From: Torymus aiolomorphi
Taxonomy: Eukaryota > Arthropoda > Insecta > Hymenoptera > Torymidae
Direction of reading: 5' to 3'
Assembly: GCA_036365515.1 (NCBI GenBank)
Contig: CM070876.1
Span: 97,916,150 to 97,980,149, forward strand
DNA length: 64,000 nt
Shown here: piece after piece, positions 12,601-23,832 of the stretch
How positions within the stretch are numbered: the stretch's first letter is position 1
Layout of the letters: each line of letters starts with the position of its first letter
Notes under the pieces: model-generated
What the model was told of the DNA's origin: nothing
The model's database searches: none
What the model saw: only the letters and a program-made list of their open reading frames with translations
Position numbers and translations under genes: made by a program

Positions 12601-15600
12601 GGATTTTTATAATTGATAACCTCTAAATTACGTGGGTTCACGATAAAATACATTGTTTTAGTAATATTTTCCTAGAATATTGTGAAAAGTGTGTGGAATC
12701 CTGAAACAAATAGGAAAAACCATAATTTAAAGCACTTATTGACATTCAAACTCCGGAACTTTAGATTTGTTTCGTTCTTTTTCTCCAAATATCCTAGGTT
12801 TATGCTAGAAACGCTTGTTTTTACCAATATTTATCTACTATATGGTGAAAAGTGCGTGGAATCCTGCAATAAACAGGGAAAACCATAACTTAAACTATTT
12901 TTTCTATTCGTGAGTTGGAAATTAGGATTTTTATAATTGGTATCCTCTAAATATCCTGGGTTCATGATAAAATACATTGTTTTACCCATATCTTCTTAGA
13001 ATATTGTTAAAAGTGTGTTGTGAATCCTTCAACAAACAGGGAAAACCATGATTTAAAGCACTTATTGGTATTCAAAAGCCGGAAATTTAGATTCGTTTCG
13101 TTCTTTTTCTCAAAATAACATAGGTTTATGCTAGAAATGCCTGTTTTTACCAATATTTTCCTAGAATATGGGGAAAAGTGCGTAGAATCCTGCAATAAAA
13201 AGGGAAAACCATAATTTAAGGTACTATTTCTCTTCCTGAGTTGGAAATATGGATTTTTATAATTGGTATCCTCTAAATATCGTGGGTTCACCATAAAATA
13301 CATTGTTTTACCAATATTTTACTAGAATATGGTGAAAAGTGTGTGGAATCCAGCAACAATCAGGGAAAACCATGATTTAAAGCAATTATTGGTATTCAAA
13401 GCCAGAAATTTAGATTTGTTTCGTTCTTTTTCTCAAAATAACGTAGGTTTATGCTAGAATTGTCTGTTTTTCAATATTTCCTAATATATAGTGAAAAATG
13501 CATGTTTTTACCAATATTTTGCTAATATATGGTGAAAAGTGCGTGGAATCCTGCAATAAACGGGGAAAACCATAATTTAAATTATTTTTTCTCTTCGTTT
13601 GTTGGAAATTAGAATTTTTATAGTTGGTATCTTCTAAATATCGTGGGTTCACGATAAAATACATTGTTTTACCAATATTTTACTAGAATATGTTGAAAAG
13701 TGTGTGGAATCCAGCAAGAATCAGGGAAAACCATGATTTAAAGCACTTATTGGTATTCAAAAGCCGGAAATTTAGATTTGTTTCGTTCTTTTTCTCAAAA
13801 TAACTTAGGTTTAGTCTAGAAATGCCTGTTTTTACCAATATTTTCCTAGAATATGGGGAGAAGTGCGTAGAATCCTGCAATAAAAAGGGAAAACCATAAT
13901 TTAAGGTACTATTTCTCTTCGTGAGTTGGAAATATGGTTTTTTATATTTTTTTATATGTGGTATCCTCTAAATATCGTGGGTTTGCCATGAAATACACTG
14001 TTTTACCAATATTTTCCTAGAATATGGTTAAAAGTGTGTGGAATCCAACCACAAACAGGGAAAACCATAATTTAAAGCACTTATTGGTATTCAAAAGCCG
14101 GAAACTTAGATTTGATTGTTTTTTCTCAAAATAACATAGGTTTATGCTAGAAATGCCTGTTTTTATCAATATTTTCCTAGAATATGGGCAAAAGTGCGTA
14201 GAATCCTGCAATAAACAGGGAAAACCATAATTTAAAGCACTCATTGGTATTCAAAAGCCGGAAATTTAGATTTGTTTCGTTCTTTTTCTCAAAAAAACCA
14301 AGGCTTATGTTGGAAATGCCTGTTTTTACCAATATTATACTAGTATATTGGGAAAAATGCGTGGAATCCTGCAATAAACAGGGAAAACCATAATTTAAAG
14401 TACTTTTTCTCTTTGTGAATTGGAAATTAGGATTTTTATAATTGGTATCATCTAAATATCGTTGGTTCATGATAAAAAAAATTGTTTTAGCAATATTGTC
14501 CTAGAATACGGTGAAAAGTGTGTGGAATCCGGCAACAAATAGGGAAAACCATGATTTAAAGCACTTGTGGTATTCAAAAGCCGGAAATTTATATTTGTTT
14601 CGTTCTTTAACTCAAAATAAAGTGGGTTTATGCTCGAAATCCCTATTTTTACCAATTTTTGCATAATATATGGTGAAAAGTGCATGGAATCCTGCAATAA
14701 ACAGGGAAAGCCATAATTTACAGTACTATGTCTCTTCGTGAGCTGGAAATATGGAAATTTATAATCGGTACCTCTAAACATCGTTGGTTCACGATAAAAT
14801 ACATTGTTTTACTAAAATTTTCCTAAAATATGTTGAAAAGTGTGTGGAATCCTGGAACAAACAGGGAAAACCATCATATAAAGCACTTATTGGCATTCAA
14901 ACGCCGGAAATTTAGATTTATTTCGTTTTTTCTCTCAAAATGACGCGGTTTATGCTGGAAATGTCTGTTTTTACCAATATTTTCATAGAATATGTTGAAA
15001 AGTGCGTGGAATCCTGCATTAAACAGTGAAAACCATAATTTAAATTTTTTTTTCTCATCGTTTGTTGGAAATTAGAATTTTTATAGTTGGTGTTTCTAAA
15101 TATCCTTGGTTGACAATAAAATACATTGGTTTACCCATATTTTCTTAGATTATTTTTAAAAGTGTGTGGAGTCCTTCAACAAATAGGGAAAACCATGATT
15201 TAAATCACTTATAGGTATTCAAAAGCCGGAAATTTAGTTTTATTTCGTTCTTTTTCTCAAAATAACTTAGGTTTAGTCTAGAAATCCCTGTTTTTACCAA
15301 TATTTTCCTAATATATGGCGAGAAATGCCTGTTTTTACCAATATTTTCCTAGAATATGGGGAAAAGTGCGTAGAATCCTGCAATAAAAAGGGAAAACCAT
15401 AATTTAAGGTACTATTTCTCTTCGTGAGTTGGAAATATGGTTTTTTATATTTGGTATCCTCTAAATATCGTTGGTTCATGATAAAAAAAATTGTTTTAGC
15501 AATATTATCCTAGAATACGGAGAAAAGTGTGTGGAATCCGGCAACAAATAGGGAAAACCATGATTTAAAGCACTTGTGGTATTCAAAAGCCGGAAATTTA

Positions 15601-18265
15601 TATTTGTTTCGTTCTTTATCTCAAAATAAAGTGGGTTTATGCTCGAAATCCCTATTTTTACCAATATTTGCATAATATATGGTGAAAAGTCCGTGGAATC
15701 CTGCAATAAACAGGGAAAGCCATAATTTACAGTACTATGTCTCTTCGTGAGTTGGAAATATGGAAATTTATAATCGGTATCCTCTAAATATCGTTGGTTC
15801 ACGATAAAATACATTGTTTTACCAAAATTTTCCTAAAATATGTTGAAAAGTGTGTGGAATCCTGCAACAAACAGGGAAAACCATAATTTAAAGCACTTAT
15901 TGGTATTTAAAAGCCGGAAATTTAGATTTGTTTCGTTCTTTTTCTCTAAATAACGTAGGTTTATGCTAGAAATGCCTGTTTTTACCAATATTTTCCTAGT
16001 TCATGGTGAAAAGTGGGTGGACTCCTGCAATAAACAGGGAAAACCATAATTGAAAGTACTATTTCTCTTCGTAAGTTGGAAATATGGATTTTTATAATTG
16101 GTCTCCACTAAATATTGTTGCCTCACGATAAAATACATTGTTTTACCAATATTTTCCTAGAAAACGGTGAAAAGTGTGTGGAATCCTGCAACAAACAGGG
16201 AACACCATGATTTAAAGCACTTATTGGTATTCAAATCCGGAAATTTAGATTTGTTTCGTTCATTATCTCAAAATAACGAGGGTTTATGCCAGAAATCCAT
16301 GATTTTGCTAATATTTTACTAATATATGGTGAGAAATGCCTGTTTTTAGCAATATTTCGCTAGTATATGGTGAAAAGTGCGTGGAATCCTGCAATAAATA
16401 GGGAAAGCCATAATTTAAAGTACTTTTTCTCTTCGTGAGTTGGAAATATGGACTTTTATAATTGGTATCCTCTAAATATCGCCGGTTCACGATAAAATAC
16501 ATTGTTTTTCAAATATTTTCCTAGAATATGGTGAAAAGTGTGTGGAATCCTGCAACAAACAGGAGAACCCATGATTTAAACACTTTTTGGCATACAAACG
16601 CCGGAAATTTAGATTTGTTCCGTTCTTTTTCTCAAAATAACATAGGTTTATGCTAGAAATGTCTGTTTTTACCAATATTTACTTAGTTTATGGTCAAAAG
16701 TGTATGGAATCCTTCAATAAACAGGGAAAACCATAATTTAAAGTACATTTTCTCTTCGGGAGTTGGAAATATGGACTTTTATAATTGGTATACTCTTAAT
16801 ATCGTGGATTCACGACAAGATACATTGTTTTATCAATATTTTCAAAGTATACGCTGAAAAGTGTGTGGCATCCTGCAACTAAAGGGGAAAACCATGACTT
16901 AAGGCACTTATTGGTATTCTAACTTCGGTAATTTAATTTTGTGTCGTTCTTTATCTCAAAATAACGTAGGTTTATGATAGATATGCCTGTTTTTGCCAAT
17001 AAATTCCCAATATATGGTGAGGAATGCCTGTTTTTACCAATATTTACCTAGTATATGGTGAAAAGTTTGTGGAACCCTGCAACAGACAGGGAAAACCATG
17101 ATTTAAAGCGCTTACTGGTATTCAAACGCCGGAAATTTAGATTTGTTCCGTTCTTTTTCTCAAAATAACATAGGTTTATGCTACAAATGCCTCTTTTTAC
17201 CAATATTTACCTAGTATACGGTGAAAAGTGTATGGAATCCTGCAAAAAACAGGGAAAACCAGAATTTAAAATACATTTTCTCTTCGTGAGTTGAAAATAT
17301 GGACTTTTATATTTGGTATAATCTAAATATCGTGGGTTCACGATAAAATACATTGTTTTATCAATATTTTCCTAGTATACGGTGAAAAGAGTCTGGAATC
17401 CTGCAACAAACAGGGAAAACCACGATTTAAGCAACTATTGGTATTCCAAAGCCTGGAATTTAGATTTGTTTCGTTCTTTATCTCAAAATAACGTAGGTTT
17501 ATGCCAGAAATCCCTGTTCCTACCAATATTATCCCAATATATGGTGAAAAATGCGTGTTTTAACCAATATGTTTCTTGTATATGGTAAAAAGTGCGTGGA
17601 ATCCTGCAATTAATAGGAAAAACCATAATTTAAAGTACTTTTTCTCTTCGTGAGTTGGAAATATGGACTTTTATAATTGGTATACTCTAAATATCGCGGG
17701 TTCACGATAAAATACATTGTTTTACAAATATTTTCCTAGAATATGGTGAAAAGTGTGTGGAAACCTGCAACAAACAGGGAAACCCATGATTTAAGCACTT
17801 ATTGGTATTCAAAAGCCGGAAATTTAAATTTGTGTTGTTCTTTATCTCAAAATAACGTAGGCTTATGCTAGAAATGCCTGTTTTTACCAATATTTTTCTA
17901 TTATATGGTGAAAAATGATTGTTCTTACCAATATTTTCCTATTATATGCTGAAAAATGATTGTTTTTACCAATATTTTCCTAGTATATGGTGAAAAGTTT
18001 GTGGAACCCTGCAACAGACAGGGAAAACCATGATTTAAAGCGCTTACTGGTATTCAAACGCCGGAAATTTAGATATGTTCCGTTCTTTTCTCAAAATAGT
18101 TTATGCTAGAAATGCCTCTTTTACCAATATGTACCTAGTATACCGTGAAAAGTGTATGGAATCCTGCAATAAACAGGAAAACCAGAATTAAAGTACAATT
18201 TCTCTTCGTGAGTTGAAAATATGGACTTTTATAATTGGTATACTCTAAATATCGTGGGTTCACGA
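9675..18265 (-). repeat. Satellite array, main segment
   Basis: Same dimeric satellite and same orientation as 1-1,990. A higher-order repeat is superimposed: 9,675 to about 11,980 recurs at 12,660 to about 14,980 with an offset of 2,988-2,995 bp. The 509-1,990 segment recurs at 11,182-12,660 with an offset of 10,672-10,673 bp. Near the start the offset is about 10,840, so one copy gained or lost a single monomer of about 170 bp. The 15-18.2 kb part is more diverged and lacks the long-period structure. Confidence 0.95.
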
Positions 18266-18832
18266 TAAAACAATGTATTTTATTGTGAACCCACGACATT
18301 TAGAGGATACCAAATATAAAAGTCCATATTTCCAATTCAAGAAGAGAAAATGTACCTTACATTATCACTTTCCCTGTTTATTGCAGGATTCCACGCACTT
18401 TTCACCATATTCTTGAAAAATATTGGTAAAATCAGGCATTTTCAGCATAAACCTATGTTATTTTAGAAAAAGAACGATATAAATCTAAATTTCCGGCGTT
18501 TGAATGCCAATAAGTGCTTTAAATCATGGTTTCCCTGTTTGTTGCAGGATTCCACAAACTTTTCAATATATTCTAGGAAAATATTGGTACAACAATATAT
18601 TTTATCGTGAACCCACGATACTTAGAGGACACCAATTATGAAAGTCCATATTTCCAAATCACGCAGAGAAGTAGTACTTTAATTTATGGTTTTCCCTGTT
18701 TATTGCAGGATTCCACGCACTGTCACCATACACTAGGAAAATATTGGTAAAAACAGGCATTTTTAACCATATATTAGGAAAATATTGGTAAAAACAGGCA
18801 TTTCTATCAGAAACCTACATTATTTTGAGAGA
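18266..18832 (+). repeat. Satellite array, inverted orientation (left part)
   Basis: The same monomers as the preceding array, now as reverse complement. The flip occurs inside a palindromic junction at about 18,253-18,298 (GTGGGTTCACGATAAAAC facing GTATTTTATTGTGAACCCAC). The array is interrupted after 18,832 by a Penelope-like element and resumes at 20,880. Confidence 0.93.
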
Positions 18833-18845
18833 AAGAACGAAACAA
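18833..18845. repeat. Target-site duplication, left copy
   Basis: AAGAACGAAACAA here is repeated at 20,880-20,892, flanking the Penelope-like element. Intact satellite copies carry this sequence once (for example around 21,405). Confidence 0.8.
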
Positions 18846-18849
18846 ATAG

Positions 18850-20264
18850 CAAATAACCCCATTCGGATCATTGTATCAGCAATAGGCAGCCCAACATATA
18901 GTTTCGATAAAAGTCTCGCCACCCTTTTTAATAAACACTTCCCTCGTCCTAAATCCTCTATAAAAAATAGCACAGAACTTAAAGAAATAGTCGATAACAT
19001 TACAGTTCCTGATGGTTTTGAACTAGTCTCTTTTGATGTAGTCTCTCTCTTTACAAACATTCCCACCGACTTAATCCTTCTTGCAATAGATAACCGTTGG
19101 AAATACCTAAAAAACAAAATAAATCTCTCCAAAATTGAATTCTTAGAAGGCATCAAACTACTTTTAGACTCAACTTTCCTCCAATTTAACAATAAATACT
19201 ACAAACAAATTATGGGCGCTCCTATGGGCTTTTGTACTAGTCCATGGTTTGCTGACATAGCTCTGGAAATTTTAGAAACTAATTGCTTAAAAAATTATAG
19301 TAAAGATATCCTTTTATATAAAAGATACGTAGATGATTGCTTACTAATAGTAAAAAACAAAAAAATCGAAGAAATACTGTCCCCCTTTAATAACTATAAT
19401 AACAATTTACAATTTACAATAGAAAGAGAATCCAATAACAGTATTAATTTCTTAGATATGACACTCATTAGAAATAACAATAAAATCACGACTAACTGGT
19501 TCAGAAAAAATACAGCCTCTGGACGCTATATAAATTATCGTTCCCACCACCCTGACACACAAAAAATAGCCATAATATATAGTTTAGTAGATAAAGCCAT
19601 AAAACTCTCAGATCCACAGTTCCACAAAGAAAACCTAAATACTGTCAAACACTACTTACTTTGCAATAACTATCCACCTAACATTATCAATAGATATATT
19701 TCGAAACGTACCGCAACTATCACTAACAGCATGCATACTAAAGAAAAAACTCCACGTTCCGTATTTCTAAAAAACAAAATAGTCCTTCCCTTCATTAAAC
19801 ACCTCACTCCAAAGATTAACCACATCTTACACAAATATAACATAATCCCCATACTCCAATCCGTAAACAAATTTAATAATCTAATAACTTTAGACAAAGA
19901 CCGTTTAGATAAAATGCACACTAGTGGCATTGTTTACCATATCAAATGTCAGGACTGTACTTCCTCATACATAGGTATGAGCAAACGTAAACTAAAGGCT
20001 CGGACTAATGAGCATATCAGAGCCGTAAAACAATGCTCGGAAAAATCTGCTTTAGCGACACATGTGGAAAATACGGGTCACAAAATCGACTTTGAAAAAG
20101 TGAACATCTTAGATACAGAAAAGAATTTTTATAAACGCTCGTTTTCAGAAATGCTTAACATTTACTACCACGACAATACTCTCAACTGCATTCAAAATCT
20201 AAATTTCCTCAAAAACTCATATAAAAAAACAATAGAAATTATAAAACAATTTTGCAATGGCTAA
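18850..20264 (+). pseudogene. Penelope-like RT + GIY-YIG endonuclease, N-terminally truncated
   Basis: Encodes the C-terminal part of a Penelope-like polyprotein, which copies element RNA at nicked chromosomal targets. The frame is open for about 470 codons with no internal stop. The RT domain starts at the NNPIRIIVSAIGSPTYS region and contains MGAPMG and the catalytic YVDD motif in YKRYVDDCLLIV (around 19,330). A GIY-YIG domain follows near 19,930-20,080 (GIVYHIKC, SSYIGMSKRKLKARTNEH), with a zinc-type CxxC in IKCQDC. The first ATG of the open frame (18,825) lies in satellite DNA, so the apparent N-terminus is a chimera. Missing parts are the N-terminal conserved region and the first RT motifs. 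Identification is firm; function is unlikely because of truncation. Confidence 0.9.
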
Positions 20265-20752
20265 CTAATTGCTTATAATTTTCCGTTTATTCAATTTCAA
20301 ATTTTATTCGATGAGATTCGCTTTCATAGTTTCCTTCTTACTTTCTCTCTCTACTCTCTTCTCTCCCCCCACCTTCCGTTCTGTCAATAATTCCTTTATC
20401 CGTCAGACTTTTGCGATTTCCCTTCAGTATTGTTCTGCACGCTGATTAATTCAGATATAAGTAGCGGAACAATGATGAATGGAAAAGACAGAGTCTGGCG
20501 TAAGTACAAATTGCACATATATTAAAAAAATCTTTTTCTAGTTTCAATAGATTTTAACTAAATTCAATACCCATACATTTTTTCACAGATTGGCATTCTT
20601 TATTCCACTTCCACGTTGTTCATTTCTTTCAATACTTTGACGAACTCCTATGAGACGAAACCTTAATTAATGGTATTCTATTATTTATAAATTTTTGTAA
20701 AAAGTTTTCACAATTTGTCCATTATTTAATGATTTGTTAAATTACTTTGTAG

Positions 20753-20800
20753 CCTTGAAGAGGGGAGTAATAAATAAAACTCCCGAAACGTCGGCGAAAT
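20753..20800 (+). ncRNA. Hammerhead-ribozyme-like motif in Penelope 3' region
   Basis: TTGAAGAG is followed by GGGAG, a loop and CTCCC, then GAAACGTC. This matches the hammerhead core order CUGANGA, stem II, GAAA known from Penelope-like elements, though the first core base differs (TTGA instead of CTGA) and one G beside stem II is unpaired. Stems I and III were not resolved. The same arrangement occurs in the other two Penelope copies. Confidence 0.5.
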
Positions 20801-20879
20801 AAAGGTCGAAAACACATTAGTTCGTTAGAGTCCGTTTATTTACTACCTTAATCAATCTTCACGAACGATTTTCTTATTC

Positions 20880-23832
20880 AAGAACGAAACAACTCTAAAT
20901 TTCCGACTTTCGAATACCAATAAGTGCTTTAAATTATGGTTTTCCCGGTTTGTTGCAGGATTCCACACACTTTTCACCATATACAAGAAAAATATTGGTA
21001 AAACAATGTATTTTATTGTGAACTCACGATATTTAGAGGATACCAAATATAAAAGTCCATATTTCCAATTCAAGAAGAGAAAAAGTACCTTAAATTATCG
21101 CTTTCCCTGTTTATTGCAGGATTCCACGCACTTTTCAACATATTTTAGGAAAATATTGGTAAAACGATGTATTTTATCGTGTACCCACGATATTTAGAGG
21201 ATACCAATTATAAAAGTCCATATTTCCAACTCACGCAGAGGAATAGTACTTTAAATTATGGTTTTCCCTGTTTATTGCAGGATTCCACTCACTGTACACC
21301 ATATACTAGGAAAATATTGGTAAGAACAGTCATTTTTGACTATATATTAGGAAAATATTGGTAAAAACAGGCATTTTTATCATAAACCTACATTATTTTG
21401 AGAGAAAGAACGAAACAAATCTAAATTTCCGGCTTTCGAATACCAAAAAGTGCTTTAAATTATGGTTTTCCCTGTTTGTTGCAGGATTCCACACACTTTT
21501 CAACATATTTTAGGAAAATATTGGTAAAACGATGTATTTTATCGTGTACCCACGATATTTAGAGGATACCAATTATAAAAGTCCATATTTCCAACTCACG
21601 CAGAGGAATAGTACTTTAAATTATGGTTTTCCCTGTTTATTGCAGGATTCCACTCACTGTTCACCATATACTAGGAAAATATTGGTAAAAGCAGGCATTT
21701 TTGACCATATATTAGGAAAATATTGGTAAAAACAGACATTTTTATCATAAACCTACATTATTTTGAGAGAAAGAACGAAACAAATCTAAATTTCCGGCTT
21801 TCGAATACCAAAAAGTGCTTTAAATTATGGTTTTCCCTGTTTGTTGCAGGATTCCACACACTTTTCACCATATACTAGGAAAATATTGATAAAAACAGGC
21901 ATTTCCAGCATAAACCTATGTTATTTTGAGAAAAAGGACGAAATAAATCAAAATTTCCGGCGTTTGAATGCTAATAAGTGCTTTAAATCATGGTTGTCCC
22001 TGTTTGTTGCAGGATTCCCCACACTGTTCACCATATACTAGGAAAATATTGGTAAAAACAGGCATTTTTAACCATATATTAGGTAAATATTGGTAAAATC
22101 AGGTATTTCTATCATAAACCTACATTATTTTGATAAAAAGAACGAAACAAATCCAAATTTCCGGCTTTTGAATAGCAATAAGTGCTTTAAATTATGGTTT
22201 TCCCTGTTTGTTGCAGGATTCCACACACTTTTCACAATATACTAGGAAAATATTGGTAAAACAATGTATTTTGTCGTGCACCACGATATTTAGAGGATAC
22301 CAATAATAAAAGTTCATATTTCCCACTCAAGAAGAGAAAACGTACTTTAAATTATGGTTTTCCCTGTTTATTGCCGGGTTCCACGCTCTTTTCACCGTAT
22401 ACTAGGAAAATATTGGTAAAACAGTGCATTTTATTGTGAACCCACGATATTTAGAGGATACCAAATATAAAAGTCCATATTTCCAATTCAAGAAGAGACA
22501 AAGTACCTTAGATTATGGTTTTCCCTGTTTATTGCAGGATTCCACGCACTTTTCACCATATTCTACGAAAATATTGGTAAAAACAGGCATTTCCAGCATA
22601 AACCTACGTTATTTTGAGAATAAGAACGAAATAAAGCTAAATTTCCGGCGTTTGAATGCCAATAGGTGATTTAAATCATGGTTTTCCCTGTTTGTTGAAG
22701 GATTCAACACAGTTTTCAACATATTTTAGGAAAATATTGGTAAAACAATGTATTTTATCGTGAGCCCACGATATTTAGAGGATACCAATTATAAAAGTCC
22801 ATATTTCCAACTCAAGAAGAGAAAAAGTACTGTAAATTATGGCTTTCCCTGTTTATTGCAGGATTCCACGCACTGTTCACCATATACTAGGAAAATCTTG
22901 GTAAACTCAGGCATTTCTATCATAAACCTACATTATTTTGAGAAAAAGAACGAGACAATCTAAATTTCCAGCTTTCGAATACCAATAAGAGCTTTAAGTC
23001 ATGGTTTTCCCTGTTTGTTGCAGGTTTCCACACACTTTTCACCATATACTAGAAAAATATTGCTAAAACAATGTATTTCATTGTGAACCCACGATATTTA
23101 GAGGATACCAAATATACAATTATAAAAGTCCATAGTTCCAACTCACGCAGAGGAATAGTACTTTAAATTATGGTTTTCCCTGTTTATTGCAGGATTCCAC
23201 GCACATCACCATATACTAGAAAATATTGGTAAAAACAGGCATTTTTAACCATATATTAGGAAAATATTGGTAAAAACAGGCATTTCTATCATAAACCTAC
23301 ATTATTTTGAGAGAAAGAACGAAACTAATCTAAATTTCCGGCTTTCGAATACCAATAAGTGCTTTAAATTATGGTTTTCCGTGTTTGTTGCACGATTCCA
23401 CACACTTTTCACCATATACTAGAAAAATATTGGTAAAACAATGTATTTTATTGTGAACCCACGATATTTAGAGGATACCAAATGTAAAAGTCCATATGTC
23501 AAATTCGAGAAGAGAAAAAGTACCTTAAATTATCGTTTTTCCTGTTTATTGCAGGATTCCACGCACTTTTCACGATATTCTAGGAAAATATTGGTAAAAA
23601 CATGCATTTCCAGCATAAACCCATGTTATTTTGAGAAAAAGAACGAAATAAATCTAAATTTCCGGCTTTTGAATGCCAATAAGGGCTTTAATCATGGTTT
23701 TCCCTGTTAGTTGCAGGATTCCACACACTTTTCAACATATTTTAAGAAAATATTGGTAAAACGATGTATTTTATCATGTACCCACGATATTTAGAGGATA
23801 CTAATTATAAAAGTCCATATTTCCAATTCACC
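20880..23832 (+). repeat. Satellite array, inverted orientation (right part)
   Basis: Resumes with the duplicated AAGAACGAAACAA and continues in reverse orientation through about nine dimers. A near-identical 365-bp repeat is visible (21,167-21,530 versus 21,532-21,895). The array ends abruptly where gypsy RNase H sequence starts. Confidence 0.93.

Larger units (their letters stand above)
18846..20879 (+). mobile_element. Penelope-like retroelement, 5'-truncated, inside satellite
   Basis: A 2.0-kb insertion in satellite DNA. It contains reverse transcriptase and GIY-YIG endonuclease coding sequence, then an approximately 600-bp 3' region with a hammerhead-like motif. It is bounded by a 13-bp duplication of satellite sequence. 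The element begins inside the RT domain, as expected for incomplete target-primed reverse transcription. It differs strongly from the Penelope copies at 47-61 kb, so it is a separate lineage. Confidence 0.9.

Noticed and set aside
185..18000. Many minus-strand ORFs of 60-125 codons with related sequences (MYFIVNPRYLEDTNY type)
   Set aside because: They are translations of the satellite, recur with each dimer and are broken at random. No known domain is present. Not called as genes.
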